Positions 7,124 to 15,414 of a stretch of 64,000 bases of DNA are shown piece after piece. The DNA is from Streptomyces sp. NBC_00536. GTDB taxonomy: Bacteria > Actinomycetota > Actinomycetes > Streptomycetales > Streptomycetaceae. Made by a program: the position numbers and the translations under genes. The DNA lies in assembly GCF_036346295.1 (NCBI RefSeq), contig NZ_CP107819.1, positions 5,208,001 to 5,272,000 of the forward strand, given 5' to 3'. The stretch's first letter is position 1; each line of letters starts with the position of its first letter. A model generated the notes under the pieces. It was not told the origin of the DNA and searched no databases. It saw only the letters and a list, made by a program, of their open reading frames with translations.

Positions 7124-8830
7124 TTACGGCAGGCCGTGGACGTGCGGACCCACCGCGTTGGACCAAGCGCCACCCGCTTTGGCGTCCCAGTTGGTCGACC
7201 AGGTCATCGCGCCGCGCACGCCCGGGTAGGTCTTGGACGGCTTGAACGATCCGCAGTTCGTGCCCTTCGCCAGGCAGTCCAGCGCGTTGTTCACGACCGT
7301 CGGCGAGACGTAACCGCTGCCCGCGCCGCTGGGCGAGGCCGGGACGCCCAGGCCCACCTGCGAGGGGTCGAGGCCGCCCTCCAGCTGGATGCAGGCCAGC
7401 GCGGTGAGGAAGTCCACCGAGCCCTGGGAGTAGACCTTGCCGTCGCAGCCGTTCATCGAGCCGCTGTTGTAGTACTGCATGTTGACGACGGTGAGGATGT
7501 CCTTGACCGCCAGCGCCGTCTTGAAGTAGCCGCCCTGCGTCGACTGCATGTCGATGGTCTGCGGGGCCATCGTCAGGACGAAGGACGGGCCGGCCTTCTG
7601 GGCCAGGGAGCGCAGCGCCTGGGTCATGTAGGTCGGGTTGAGGCCGTTCTCCAGGTCGATGTCGATCCCGCTGAAGCCGTACTCCTGCATCAGGGCGTAG
7701 GCCGAATTCGCCAGGTTGTTGGCCGAGGCGGAGTCGTTGACCGAGATCGTGCCCTTCTCGCCGCCGATCGAGAGGACGACCGACTTCCCGGCCGCCTTCT
7801 TCGCCGCGAGGTCCGCCTTGAACTGGGCGACCGTGTAGCCGCCCAGGCCGGCCGAGTCGAGGGTGAAGGAGATGGCGCCGGGCGTGGTCGTGGCGTCGGC
7901 GAAGGAGACCGCGATGATGTCGTACTGCGCCTGGACGTCGGAGAGCTTCTGGACGGTCGCGCCGTTGTTGAAGTTCTGCCAGTAGCCGGTCAGCGCGTGC
8001 TTGGGCACGGACGGGTTCGGGTTCGGGTCCGGGTTGCCCCCGCCGCCGGTCGTGGTGCCACTGACGGCCGCCGAGCGCGGGCTCTCGCCGGCCTGGTTGT
8101 ACGCGCTCACCTGGAGGGAGTACGTCGTGGACGCGGCCAGGTTCTGGAGCTGCGCCGAGGTGGCTCCGGTGACCGTCTTGACCCGGACGCCGTCCTGGTA
8201 GACGTAGTAGCCGGTGGCTCCGCTGACCGCGTTCCACGAAAGGGTGAGCGCGTTCTGGCTCTGGCCGGAAACCGCGAGCCCGGCCGGGGCGCCGGGGACG
8301 GAGGGCCCCGGGTCGGTGCCGCCGCCCCCGTCGGGGCCGAAGACGCTGAAGTCGTCGGCGTAGTAGGCGCTCTGGCCGTACCAGCCGTGCGTCCACACGG
8401 TGACCTGGGTGGTGCCGGGGCCGGTGGTGAAGGTGGTGGACAGCTTCTGCCAGCCGGAGCCCGAGCCGGGGGTCCAGGTGGAGACGTCCTGGGTGCCGGT
8501 GCCGGTCGCGCCGAGGTAGACGTAGGAGCCCTGGACCTGCGTGCTCAGGGTGTACGTCGAGTTCGGCTTGACCGTGACGGTCTGGCTGCACTGGGCGTTG
8601 TCCTGGCCCGCGGGGGTGGCCTTGAGGGCGCCGGTGCCGGCGAAGACGGGGGAGGAGACGGCCGCGCCGCTGGAGCCGGTGCAGCTCCAGTTGGACAGGC
8701 CGGACTCGAAGCCTCCGTTGCGGGCGACGTTGACGTCGGCGGCCTGTGCGGTACCGGCGGCGAGGGCGGTCAGCCCCGCGGCGGTGAGGGTGGTGGCGCC
8801 CAGCAGGGCGAGCGTGCGCATGCGTTTCAC
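7124..8830 (-). CDS. Secreted GH18 chitinase with N-terminal CBM and FnIII domain
   Basis: A 568-residue enzyme. A signal peptide ending in GTAQA is followed by a carbohydrate-binding module (NVARNGGFESGLSNWSCTG to about residue 155), a Gly/Pro linker, a fibronectin type III domain, a second linker and a GH18 barrel beginning HALTGYWQNFNNG. Barrel strands show SIGGE and GIDIDLENG, the latter with the catalytic Glu. The first Asp of the usual DxxDxDxE is Ser here. Start GTG 8830 is preferred over ATG 8821 because GGAG lies seven bases before it. A DasR-type operator lies upstream, so induction by chitin breakdown products is expected. Confidence 0.93.
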   Translation of the reverse strand: MKRMRTLALLGATTLTAAGLTALAAGTAQAADVNVARNGGFESGLSNWSCTGSSGAAVSSPVFAGTGALKATPAGQDNAQCSQTVTVKPNSTYTLSTQVQGSYVYLGATGTGTQDVSTWTPGSGSGWQKLSTTFTTGPGTTQVTVWTHGWYGQSAYYADDFSVFGPDGGGGTDPGPSVPGAPAGLAVSGQSQNALTLSWNAVSGATGYYVYQDGVRVKTVTGATSAQLQNLAASTTYSLQVSAYNQAGESPRSAAVSGTTTGGGGNPDPNPNPSVPKHALTGYWQNFNNGATVQKLSDVQAQYDIIAVSFADATTTPGAISFTLDSAGLGGYTVAQFKADLAAKKAAGKSVVLSIGGEKGTISVNDSASANNLANSAYALMQEYGFSGIDIDLENGLNPTYMTQALRSLAQKAGPSFVLTMAPQTIDMQSTQGGYFKTALAVKDILTVVNMQYYNSGSMNGCDGKVYSQGSVDFLTALACIQLEGGLDPSQVGLGVPASPSGAGSGYVSPTVVNNALDCLAKGTNCGSFKPSKTYPGVRGAMTWSTNWDAKAGGAWSNAVGPHVHGLP

Positions 8831-8959
8831 GGACAACTCCGGTGGGGGGAGTGGGACGGTGGGGATGGGGGAATGCGGTGGGGAGTGGCGGGTTCGGGGC
8901 AAGTGGGGTGCCCCGGCATCGAGTTGGTCGCCGAGGTGGCCGCCAAGCTGGTAGCCAAG

Positions 8960-8985
8960 TTGGTCCAGACCAATCCTCGTGTCAA
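8960..8985 (-). promoter_or_regulatory. Chitinase promoter with DasR-type operator (dre)
   Basis: TTGGTCCAGACCAA at 8960-8973 is a near-perfect palindrome and matches the known Streptomyces dre consensus (ACTGGTCTAGACCA-like). On the chitinase strand TTGACA (8985-8980) lies a few bases upstream of it, so the operator occupies the spacer between a -35 box and the expected -10 position, the arrangement known from streptomycete chitinase promoters. It is 130 bp before the chitinase GTG. Confidence 0.75.
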
Positions 8986-9226
8986 GGGTCTTTGCGATGT
9001 GGCCGGAAATGGCCACCCGTCAGTTCCTTGTTGTCCGGGTTTTTGGCCACCTGTGACACGTGCCCGTGGCACGGGAATCGGCAAGGCCCTGCCCCGCCAG
9101 GGAGGACGCGGATATGGTGCTCGGGCAGGAGGGAAACGCGTCGGTCGTTTGCGGTCGCGCAGCATGTGCGCGGACGCGGCCGTGTCGTGAACGTCCGCGG
9201 CGTACGGGGTGAACAGGGGGATTCGC

Positions 9227-10177
9227 GTGCCGACCGCCATCGCTGTCACCAGTGCCGATCTGGTGCTGCCCGCCCCCGACCGGCACACCCCGGCGGCCGC
9301 CGTGCTGCACCCGCCGGAGCAGCTGGACCTGGAGGGCTCGCTCGCCGAGACCACGGCCTTACTGGAGCGGCACGGGCACCTCGTGGCCGTCGTGCCGTCC
9401 TGGCTCCCGGCCGCCACGGTCCGTCGGCTGCACACCGTACGGGCCATCCTGGAAAGCGACCGGATCGCGCTCATCGGCACCGATCTGCCGCCGCTGGGCA
9501 CCGCCCTGCTGGTGCGTCAGCTGCGCCAGATCAGCGTGTGCGATTTCAGTCCCGGAATCATCGCCTCCGCGGCCCGGCTGCTCTCCCACTACATCTACGC
9601 GGGCGCCCTCCTGGGCACCGTGGCCAAGCTCGACCGGGTCCCGGTCGGCCTCAAGGCCCACGCCAAGTCCTGGACCCCGGGCGCCCAGTTCGCCGTACTC
9701 GCCCACCCCGAGCCGTACCTGGTCAAGCTCGGCGCCCCGGGCGGCGGTTCGGGCGGGGGCGGCGGAGCGCACGGCGCGAAGCCGGGTCCGGGGGGCGTCG
9801 CACTGCCGCCCGGACCCGGCTTCGCCACCCACCTCACCTTCGCCCGGGGCCAGCTCGCCTCCGACTGGGTCACCGCCGAACTCGCCCCCGCCTGGCAGGT
9901 CCAGGGCGTCATGGAGAACCCACTGCCCGCCGACTCACCGGCCTGGTGGGCCACCGGCAAGCTCGTCGAGTTCGCCGCGGCCATCCCCGACATCGCCATG
10001 CTCTACCAGCTGGTCGCCTCCGTCCGCCGCGAGCAGTGCCGCTGGTGCGGGGCCGAACTCATCGGTGACCGCTGCGGATTCTGCGCCGCCCCGCTCGTCG
10101 CCCCACCCGCGGCCGTCCCCGGAGCCCGCTCCGCGAACGGCCCCGCCTCCCGCCCCGCGTCCCGCCCCGGATCCTGA
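9227..10177 (+). CDS. Unknown protein with C-terminal zinc ribbon, first gene of the Tad locus
   Basis: A 316-residue protein I cannot assign. GTG 9227 is chosen because AGGGGG precedes it by seven bases; GTG 9209 is in frame but lacks a ribosome binding site. Residues 1-160 look like a mixed alpha/beta domain (LLERHGHLVAVVPSWLPAATVRRLHTVRAIL, RIALIGTDLPPLGTALLVRQL). A Gly-rich linker near 175-195 follows. The C-terminus has CRWCGAELIGDRCGFC, a CxxC-x8-CxxC zinc ribbon, then a Pro/Ala tail. It ends 36 bp before cpaB and runs the same way, so it is probably cotranscribed with the pilus genes. No signal peptide. Confidence 0.75.
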   Translation: MPTAIAVTSADLVLPAPDRHTPAAAVLHPPEQLDLEGSLAETTALLERHGHLVAVVPSWLPAATVRRLHTVRAILESDRIALIGTDLPPLGTALLVRQLRQISVCDFSPGIIASAARLLSHYIYAGALLGTVAKLDRVPVGLKAHAKSWTPGAQFAVLAHPEPYLVKLGAPGGGSGGGGGAHGAKPGPGGVALPPGPGFATHLTFARGQLASDWVTAELAPAWQVQGVMENPLPADSPAWWATGKLVEFAAAIPDIAMLYQLVASVRREQCRWCGAELIGDRCGFCAAPLVAPPAAVPGARSANGPASRPASRPGS

Positions 10178-10213
10178 CCGGCCCGAACGAAGAACGACGA
10201 GGTAGTCCCGGCC

Positions 10214-10915
10214 ATGAACTCACGCCAGCGCCGCGGCGTCATCCTGCTGCTCCTGTCGGTCCTGTGCGCCCTCGGCGCCATCGCCGGGGTGCTGGTGGTG
10301 ATCGGTGACGTCAACTCGAAGGTCGGCCCCGAGGTGGTGGCGTACCGGGCCAAGGGCGACATCGCTCCCTACAGTCCCCTGAACGCGGGCCAGTTCGAGG
10401 AGATCAAGGTCCCCAAGCGCTGGCTCTCCACCACCGCCGTCACCGACCTCGGCGCGGTCCGGGACAAGATCGCGCTCACCACCCTGCGCAAGGGCTCCCT
10501 GCTCCAGAGCGACATGGTCGTCGACAAGCCGCAGCTCCAGGCCGGTGAGCAGGAGATCGCCATCATGATCGACGCGGCGACCGGAGTGGCCGGAAAGATC
10601 TACTCCGGAGCCAAGGTCAACATCATCGCCACCTTCAAGGGCGCCAAGGAGTCCGACCCGTCCCGCTCGGTGATCATCGTGGCCAACGCCCGCGTCATCA
10701 ACGTCGGCAAGCTGACCTCCCTCGACAAGGACAGCAGCCGCACCGGACCGGCCGAGGTCGTGCCGATCACCTTCGCCCTCAACACCAAGGACACCCAGCG
10801 CGTCGCCTACGCCGAGTCCTTCGCGGCGCACGTCCGCCTGGCCCTCGTGGCCCCCGGCACCGAATCGGCGCCCGCCCCGGGCGACCGCACGTACACCCTC
10901 GACGGGGACAAGTGA
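10214..10915 (+). CDS. cpaB: Flp pilus assembly protein CpaB/RcpC (SAF domain)
   Basis: A 233-residue protein with one N-terminal membrane helix (GVILLLLSVLCALGAIAGVLVVI) and a SAF domain (YRAKGDIAPYSPLNAGQFEEIKVP ... LTTLRKGSLLQSDMV), followed by the RcpC-type region (IAIMIDAATGVAGKIYSGAKVNIIATF). In Gram-negative Tad systems CpaB works in the periplasm next to the secretin. No secretin is present here, so it presumably acts outside the membrane within the cell wall. First of a tightly packed set of pilus genes, seven bases before cpaE. Confidence 0.88.
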   Translation: MNSRQRRGVILLLLSVLCALGAIAGVLVVIGDVNSKVGPEVVAYRAKGDIAPYSPLNAGQFEEIKVPKRWLSTTAVTDLGAVRDKIALTTLRKGSLLQSDMVVDKPQLQAGEQEIAIMIDAATGVAGKIYSGAKVNIIATFKGAKESDPSRSVIIVANARVINVGKLTSLDKDSSRTGPAEVVPITFALNTKDTQRVAYAESFAAHVRLALVAPGTESAPAPGDRTYTLDGDK

Positions 10916-10922
10916 GGCCCGG

Positions 10923-12233
10923 ATGACCACCCGAATCCTCCCGGCGGTCAGCGACCCGGAGGCTGCCCGCTCCATCATCACCCTGCTCAGCCAGCTCCCC
11001 GAGGCCGAGCCGGCCTCCCCCGTGCCCGACTCCACCGCGCTCCTCGACACCCTGGCCCGCCTCGCCGCGGAATCCCTCGACGAACTGCCCGAGGTGGTGC
11101 TGGTCCACGAACGGATCGGCCCCGTCCCCGCCCTGGAACTCATCCGCGAAGTCGCCCTGCGCTTCCCCGCCGTCGGCGTCATCCTGGTCAGCTCCGGCGC
11201 GGGCCCCGGCCTGTTCTCCGCCGCCATGGACTCCGGCGCCCGCGGACTGATCGGGCTGCCGCTGGCCTACGAGGAACTCGCCGCCCGCGTCCAGGCCGCC
11301 GCCCAGTGGTCCGTGGGCGTACGCCGCCACCTGGGCCGCGGCCCCGACGTACTGCCCGGCCCTGGCGGCCGGGTCGTCACCGTCACCGGGGCCAAGGGCG
11401 GGGTCGGCACCACCTTCACCGCCGTCCAGTTCGCCCTGGCCGCCGCCGCCTCGGGGCGGCGTACCGCACTGGTCGACATGGACCTCCAGGCCGGGGACGT
11501 CGGCTCCTACCTCGACGTGCAGTTCCGGCGCTCCATCGCCGACCTCGCCGGGATCCAGGACATCTCGCCGCGGGTGCTCCAGGACGCCGTGTACGACGAC
11601 CGCACCGGGCTCGCCCTGCTGCTGGCCCCCGGCGAGGGCGAACGCGGCGAGGAGGTCGACGAACGGGCCGCCCGCCAGATCATCGGAGCCCTGCGCGGCC
11701 GCTACGACCTCGTCGTCATCGACTGCGGCACCCAGCTGACCGGGGCCAGCGCCACCGCCGTGGAGAGCGCGGACGTGGCGGTCCTGGTCACCACCCCGGA
11801 CGTGGTCGCCGTACGCGCCGCCAAGCGGATGGTGCGGATGTGGGAACGGCTCCAGATCCGCAAGGCCGAGGAGACCTCCATGGTCGTCAACCGCTGGACC
11901 AAGCACACCGAGATCCAGCCCCCGCTCATCCAGAAGATCACCAAGACCCGGGCCACCCGGACCCCGGTCCCGGCCGCCTTCAAGGAACTCCAGGCCGTCG
12001 TGGACGCGGGCCGGGTCCAGGACCTCGACAACCGCTCCACCGTCAAGCAGGCCCTGTGGACCCTGGCCGGGGAACTCGGCCTGCTGACCGCCCCCGACCC
12101 CGCCGCCGACGCCGCGCCCCCGGCCGCGCCCGGCGGCGCCCTCGCGGTGCGCGCGAGCGCCGGGGTGGCCCGGCTGCGCGGCGGCGACCGCGGCTCGGTC
12201 GGCCCGTGGCGGCGCCGGACCGGGGAGGGCTGA
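10923..12233 (+). CDS. cpaE: CpaE/TadZ-like ATPase with receiver-like N-terminus
   Basis: A 436-residue MinD/ParA-type protein. Residues 1-130 resemble a receiver domain lacking a clear phosphorylation site (VVLVHERIGPVPALELIREVA, GVILVSSG). The deviant Walker A is TGAKGGVGTT (155-164), with LVDMDLQAGDVGSYLD and DLVVIDCGTQLTG as the other nucleotide-binding elements. TadZ/CpaE proteins localise the pilus machine to its site in the cell. The C-terminal 50 residues are Ala/Pro-rich. It starts seven bases after cpaB and ends three bases before the first TadE gene. Confidence 0.9.
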   Translation: MTTRILPAVSDPEAARSIITLLSQLPEAEPASPVPDSTALLDTLARLAAESLDELPEVVLVHERIGPVPALELIREVALRFPAVGVILVSSGAGPGLFSAAMDSGARGLIGLPLAYEELAARVQAAAQWSVGVRRHLGRGPDVLPGPGGRVVTVTGAKGGVGTTFTAVQFALAAAASGRRTALVDMDLQAGDVGSYLDVQFRRSIADLAGIQDISPRVLQDAVYDDRTGLALLLAPGEGERGEEVDERAARQIIGALRGRYDLVVIDCGTQLTGASATAVESADVAVLVTTPDVVAVRAAKRMVRMWERLQIRKAEETSMVVNRWTKHTEIQPPLIQKITKTRATRTPVPAAFKELQAVVDAGRVQDLDNRSTVKQALWTLAGELGLLTAPDPAADAAPPAAPGGALAVRASAGVARLRGGDRGSVGPWRRRTGEG

Positions 12234-12236
12234 GGG

Positions 12237-12632
12237 GTGCGCGCCGGGGGGCGTGGCACGTGGGGACGGCCCGGCCGGGGCGAGGAGCGTGACCGGGGGC
12301 AGGTGGCCATCGAGTTCCTGGGGACGGTGCCGCTGATCCTGCTGCTGGTGGCCGCCGTGTGGGAGTGCGTACTGATCGGCTACGCCTTCTCGCTGGCGGG
12401 CAACGCGGCGGACGAGGCGGCCCGCGCGGGCGCGGCCCGCGGCGACGGCGCCTGTGCGGCCGCGGCGGGCCGGCACATCGGCGGCGCCTGGGCGATGACC
12501 TCCACCTGCGGAACCTCCGGCGACATCTACAAGGCGACGGTCACCCTCAACCTCCCGGTCTTCTACCCGGGTCTGGACATCGGCGTCCCGATCGTCGGCG
12601 AGGGCGGCTCCGCCAAGGAGAGCGCGAGGTGA
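12237..12632 (+). CDS. TadE-like pseudopilin 1
   Basis: A 131-residue protein. The N-terminal segment DRGQVAIEFLG carries the Flp/TadE processing motif G|xxxxE[FY] (cleavage after Gly21), followed at once by a membrane helix (TVPLILLLVAAVWECVLIGYAF) and a small exported domain with three cysteines. TadE proteins are prepilin-peptidase substrates thought to act as minor pilins. GTG 12237 follows the cpaE stop by three bases, so the genes are likely translationally coupled. Its likely processing enzyme is encoded at 30.7 kb. Confidence 0.85.
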   Translation: MRAGGRGTWGRPGRGEERDRGQVAIEFLGTVPLILLLVAAVWECVLIGYAFSLAGNAADEAARAGAARGDGACAAAAGRHIGGAWAMTSTCGTSGDIYKATVTLNLPVFYPGLDIGVPIVGEGGSAKESAR

Positions 12633-12649
12633 GGGGGGTGAGGAGGGAC

Positions 12650-13048
12650 ATGAAGGGGTACAGGAACAGGCGGACCGGCCGCTCCGGCCGCTCCGACCGT
12701 GGCCAAGTGGCCCTGGAATACATCGGGTTCGTGCCCATCGTGCTGTTCGTCGGGCTCTGCGGCATCCAGCTGGGCTGGATCGGCTACGTCCACGAGCAGG
12801 CCGACACCGCTGCCCGGACGGCCGCCCGCGTGGAGGCCCGTACCGGCGGCGGCGGCGAGGCCGCGGGCAAGGCGGCCATCAGCGGCGGACTCGCCTCCCG
12901 CGCCAAGATCTCGGTCTCCAAGAACGCTGACGCGGTGACGGTGACGGTGACCATCTCCGTCAACTCCATCGTGCCCGGGCTGAGCGTCCCCGACGCCACC
13001 CGCACCGCGGTCATGCCCAACGACGACCCGAAGGTGACCGCACCATGA
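12650..13048 (+). CDS. TadE-like pseudopilin 2
   Basis: A 132-residue relative of the preceding gene. SDRGQVALEYIG contains the same motif, G|xxxxEY, with cleavage expected after Gly18, then one membrane helix (FVPIVLFVGLCGIQLGWIGYV) and a Ser/Thr/Val-rich exported domain. ATG 12650 follows AGGAGGGAC closely; GTG at 12629 or 12638 would add a few Arg residues and overlap the preceding gene. Its stop overlaps the start of the TadA ATPase by four bases (ATGA). Confidence 0.85.
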   Translation: MKGYRNRRTGRSGRSDRGQVALEYIGFVPIVLFVGLCGIQLGWIGYVHEQADTAARTAARVEARTGGGGEAAGKAAISGGLASRAKISVSKNADAVTVTVTISVNSIVPGLSVPDATRTAVMPNDDPKVTAP

Positions 13049-14469
13049 GCCTGCGTTCCCGGGTCAGCACCCCCGACGACCGGCACGGCCCCCGCGAGGA
13101 CGGCCGCCTGGTCTCCGCCTACCGCGCCAAACTGCTGGAGGAGATCGACCTCGCCGAGATGTCCGCGCTCGCGCCCGCCGAGCGCCGGGCGCGTCTGGAG
13201 CGCGTACTCGGGCACATCATCAGCCGCGAAGGGCCCGTCCTCTCCACGGTCGAACGCGCCCAGCTGATCCGCCGGGTCGTGGACGAAGCCCTCGGGCTCG
13301 GCGTGCTCGAACCGCTCCTCGAAGACCCCTCCATCTCCGAGATCATGGTCAACGGACCCGACCAGATCTTCGTGGAGCGCGGCGGCCGGGTCGAGCAGCT
13401 CCCGCTCCGCTTCGCCTCCCACGACCAGCTCATGCAGACCATCGAACGCATCGTCTCCACCGTCAACCGCCGCGTGGACGAGGCCAATCCGATGGTCGAC
13501 GCACGGCTGCCCAGCGGCGAGCGCGTCAACGTCATCATCCCGCCGCTCTCGCTGACCGGCGCCACCCTCACCATCCGCCGCTTCCCGCGCGCCTTCACCC
13601 TGCACGAGATGATCGGCCTCGGCTCGCTCGACGAGCAGATGCTGCTCCTGCTGTCCGGGCTGGTCCAGGCGAAGATGAACGTGATCGTCTCCGGCGCCAC
13701 CGGCACCGGCAAGACCACCCTCCTCAACGCCCTCTCCGGCCTGATCCCCGAGGGCGAGCGGATCATCACCATCGAGGACTCCGCCGAACTCCAGCTCCAG
13801 CAGCCGCACGTGATCCGCCTCGAATCGCGCCCGGCGAACGTCGAGGGCAAGGGCCGCATCACCATCCGCGACCTCGTCCGCAACTCCCTGCGCATGCGCC
13901 CCGACCGCATCATCGTCGGCGAGGTCCGCGGCGGCGAGACCCTCGACATGCTCCAGGCCATGTCCACCGGCCACGACGGCTCGCTCGCCACCGTCCACGC
14001 GAACAGCTCCGAGGACGCCCTGATGCGCCTCCAGACCCTCGCGTCGATGTCGGAGGTAGAGATCCCTTTCGAGGCGCTCCAGGACCAGATCAACAGCGCC
14101 GTGAACGTCATCGTCCAGCTGACCCGCTTCGGCGACGGCTCCCGCCGGATCACCGAGATCTCCATCCTCGACTCGCACGGCCGCGAACCGTTCCGGATCA
14201 CCACCGTCTGCCGGTACGCCGCCCAGCCCCCGGGACCGGACGGCCGCGTCCACGGGTACTTCGAGTACGGCCCGCTGCCGCGCCGCATCGCGGACCGGCT
14301 GTACATGAACAACCAGCCGGTCCCGCAGGCCTTCGGGGTCGCGATGCCCGGCGCCGCCGGACCGTACCGGCAACCGCACCAGCCGCCACACCACCCACCG
14401 CATCAGCCTCTCCAGCTGCCGCATCCGCACGACCTGCTCGATCCGCTCGACCCCCGGACCGTCCTGTGA
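13045..14469 (+). CDS. tadA: Type II/IV secretion ATPase TadA/CpaF
   Basis: A 474-residue hexameric secretion ATPase that powers Flp pilus assembly. The N-terminal domain (EPLLEDPSISEIMVNGPDQIFVERGG) and the RecA-like domain are both typical. Walker A is SGATGTGKTT (216-225). RMRPDRIIVGEVRGGETLDMLQAMSTGHDGSLATVHAN contains the Walker B and His boxes. The last 50 residues are Pro/His-rich and not part of the fold. Overlaps its neighbours at both ends by four bases (ATGA and GTGA), a compact operon. Confidence 0.95.
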   Translation: MSLRSRVSTPDDRHGPREDGRLVSAYRAKLLEEIDLAEMSALAPAERRARLERVLGHIISREGPVLSTVERAQLIRRVVDEALGLGVLEPLLEDPSISEIMVNGPDQIFVERGGRVEQLPLRFASHDQLMQTIERIVSTVNRRVDEANPMVDARLPSGERVNVIIPPLSLTGATLTIRRFPRAFTLHEMIGLGSLDEQMLLLLSGLVQAKMNVIVSGATGTGKTTLLNALSGLIPEGERIITIEDSAELQLQQPHVIRLESRPANVEGKGRITIRDLVRNSLRMRPDRIIVGEVRGGETLDMLQAMSTGHDGSLATVHANSSEDALMRLQTLASMSEVEIPFEALQDQINSAVNVIVQLTRFGDGSRRITEISILDSHGREPFRITTVCRYAAQPPGPDGRVHGYFEYGPLPRRIADRLYMNNQPVPQAFGVAMPGAAGPYRQPHQPPHHPPHQPLQLPHPHDLLDPLDPRTVL

Positions 14470-15404
14470 ACACTCTCGTGCTCCTCACCCTCGGAGCCAC
14501 CCTGCTGGCCGGCCTGCTGGTCGTCCTCGGCGTGCACGCGTACGCCGCCGGACGCGCCCAGCGCGCGGCCCTCATCGAACGGCTCTCGGCGAGCGGCGAG
14601 CCCCCGCCCTCCGGCCGCACGCGCCGCTTCCCCGCCCTCGACCGCAGGCTGCGCACGACCGCGCTCGGCCGCCGGATCGAGCTGAAGCTCGCCACGACCG
14701 GACTCGACGTGACCCCCGGCGAGTTCTTCGTCTACGTACTGGCCGCCGTCGCGGGCGCATGGCTGCTCTCCGCCGCCTTCCTCGCCCCCTTCTTCGGCCC
14801 GGTGGCGGGCCTGACCGGGCTCTGGGCGGCCAACGCCTTCCTGAACTGGCAGCGGGCCCGGCGTACGGAACGCTTCATCAACCAGCTCCCCGAACTGGCC
14901 CGGATCCTGGCCAACGCCACCCAGGCCGGCCTCGCCCTGCGCACCGCCATCGGCATCGCCGCCGAGGAACTGGAGGCGCCCGCGGGCGAGGAACTCTCCC
15001 GGGTCGCCGACCGGCTGGCCGTCGGACACTCCATCGAGGAGGCCCTGGGGGAGATCGCCGAACGGCTGCCCTCGCGCGAGCTGGTCGTCCTGGTGTCCAC
15101 GCTGGTGCTGTCCGCGCGGGCGGGCGGGGCGATCGTAGGCAGTCTGCGCAACCTCACGGTCACCCTGGAGCAGCGCAAGGAGACGCGGCGCGAGATCCGT
15201 ACGCAGCTCTCCCAGGTCACGGTGACCGCTTACCTGGTGCCCGTCATCGGACTGGCGTCACTGCTCCTGGTGAACGCGATGATGCCGGGCGCGCTGGACC
15301 GGATGACGGGCGCGTTCATCGGGCAGACCGCGGTGCTCGTCGCCCTCGGCCTCTTCGCCCTGGGGTTCGTCCTCATCCGCCGCCTGTCCAAGATCGACGT
15401 GTGA
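14466..15404 (+). CDS. tadB: Tad inner-membrane platform protein TadB
   Basis: A 312-residue type II secretion F-domain protein. It opens with a membrane helix (LLTLGATLLAGLLVVLGVHAYA), has further helices around residues 90-125 and two near the C-terminus (VTAYLVPVIGLASLLLVNAMM and AVLVALGLFALGFVLI). The cytoplasmic F domain shows LPELARILANATQAGLALRTAIGIAAEEL and GHSIEEALGEIAERLPSRELVVLVSTLVLSARAGG. It forms the membrane platform with TadC on which the ATPase acts. Starts with GTG overlapping the tadA stop. Confidence 0.93.
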   Translation: MNTLVLLTLGATLLAGLLVVLGVHAYAAGRAQRAALIERLSASGEPPPSGRTRRFPALDRRLRTTALGRRIELKLATTGLDVTPGEFFVYVLAAVAGAWLLSAAFLAPFFGPVAGLTGLWAANAFLNWQRARRTERFINQLPELARILANATQAGLALRTAIGIAAEELEAPAGEELSRVADRLAVGHSIEEALGEIAERLPSRELVVLVSTLVLSARAGGAIVGSLRNLTVTLEQRKETRREIRTQLSQVTVTAYLVPVIGLASLLLVNAMMPGALDRMTGAFIGQTAVLVALGLFALGFVLIRRLSKIDV

Positions 15405-15414
15405 GGGCCGCCGG

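Noticed and set aside
9209..9226. Earlier GTG start for the zinc-ribbon gene
   Set aside because: No ribosome binding site precedes it, whereas GTG 9227 has AGGGGG at the right distance.
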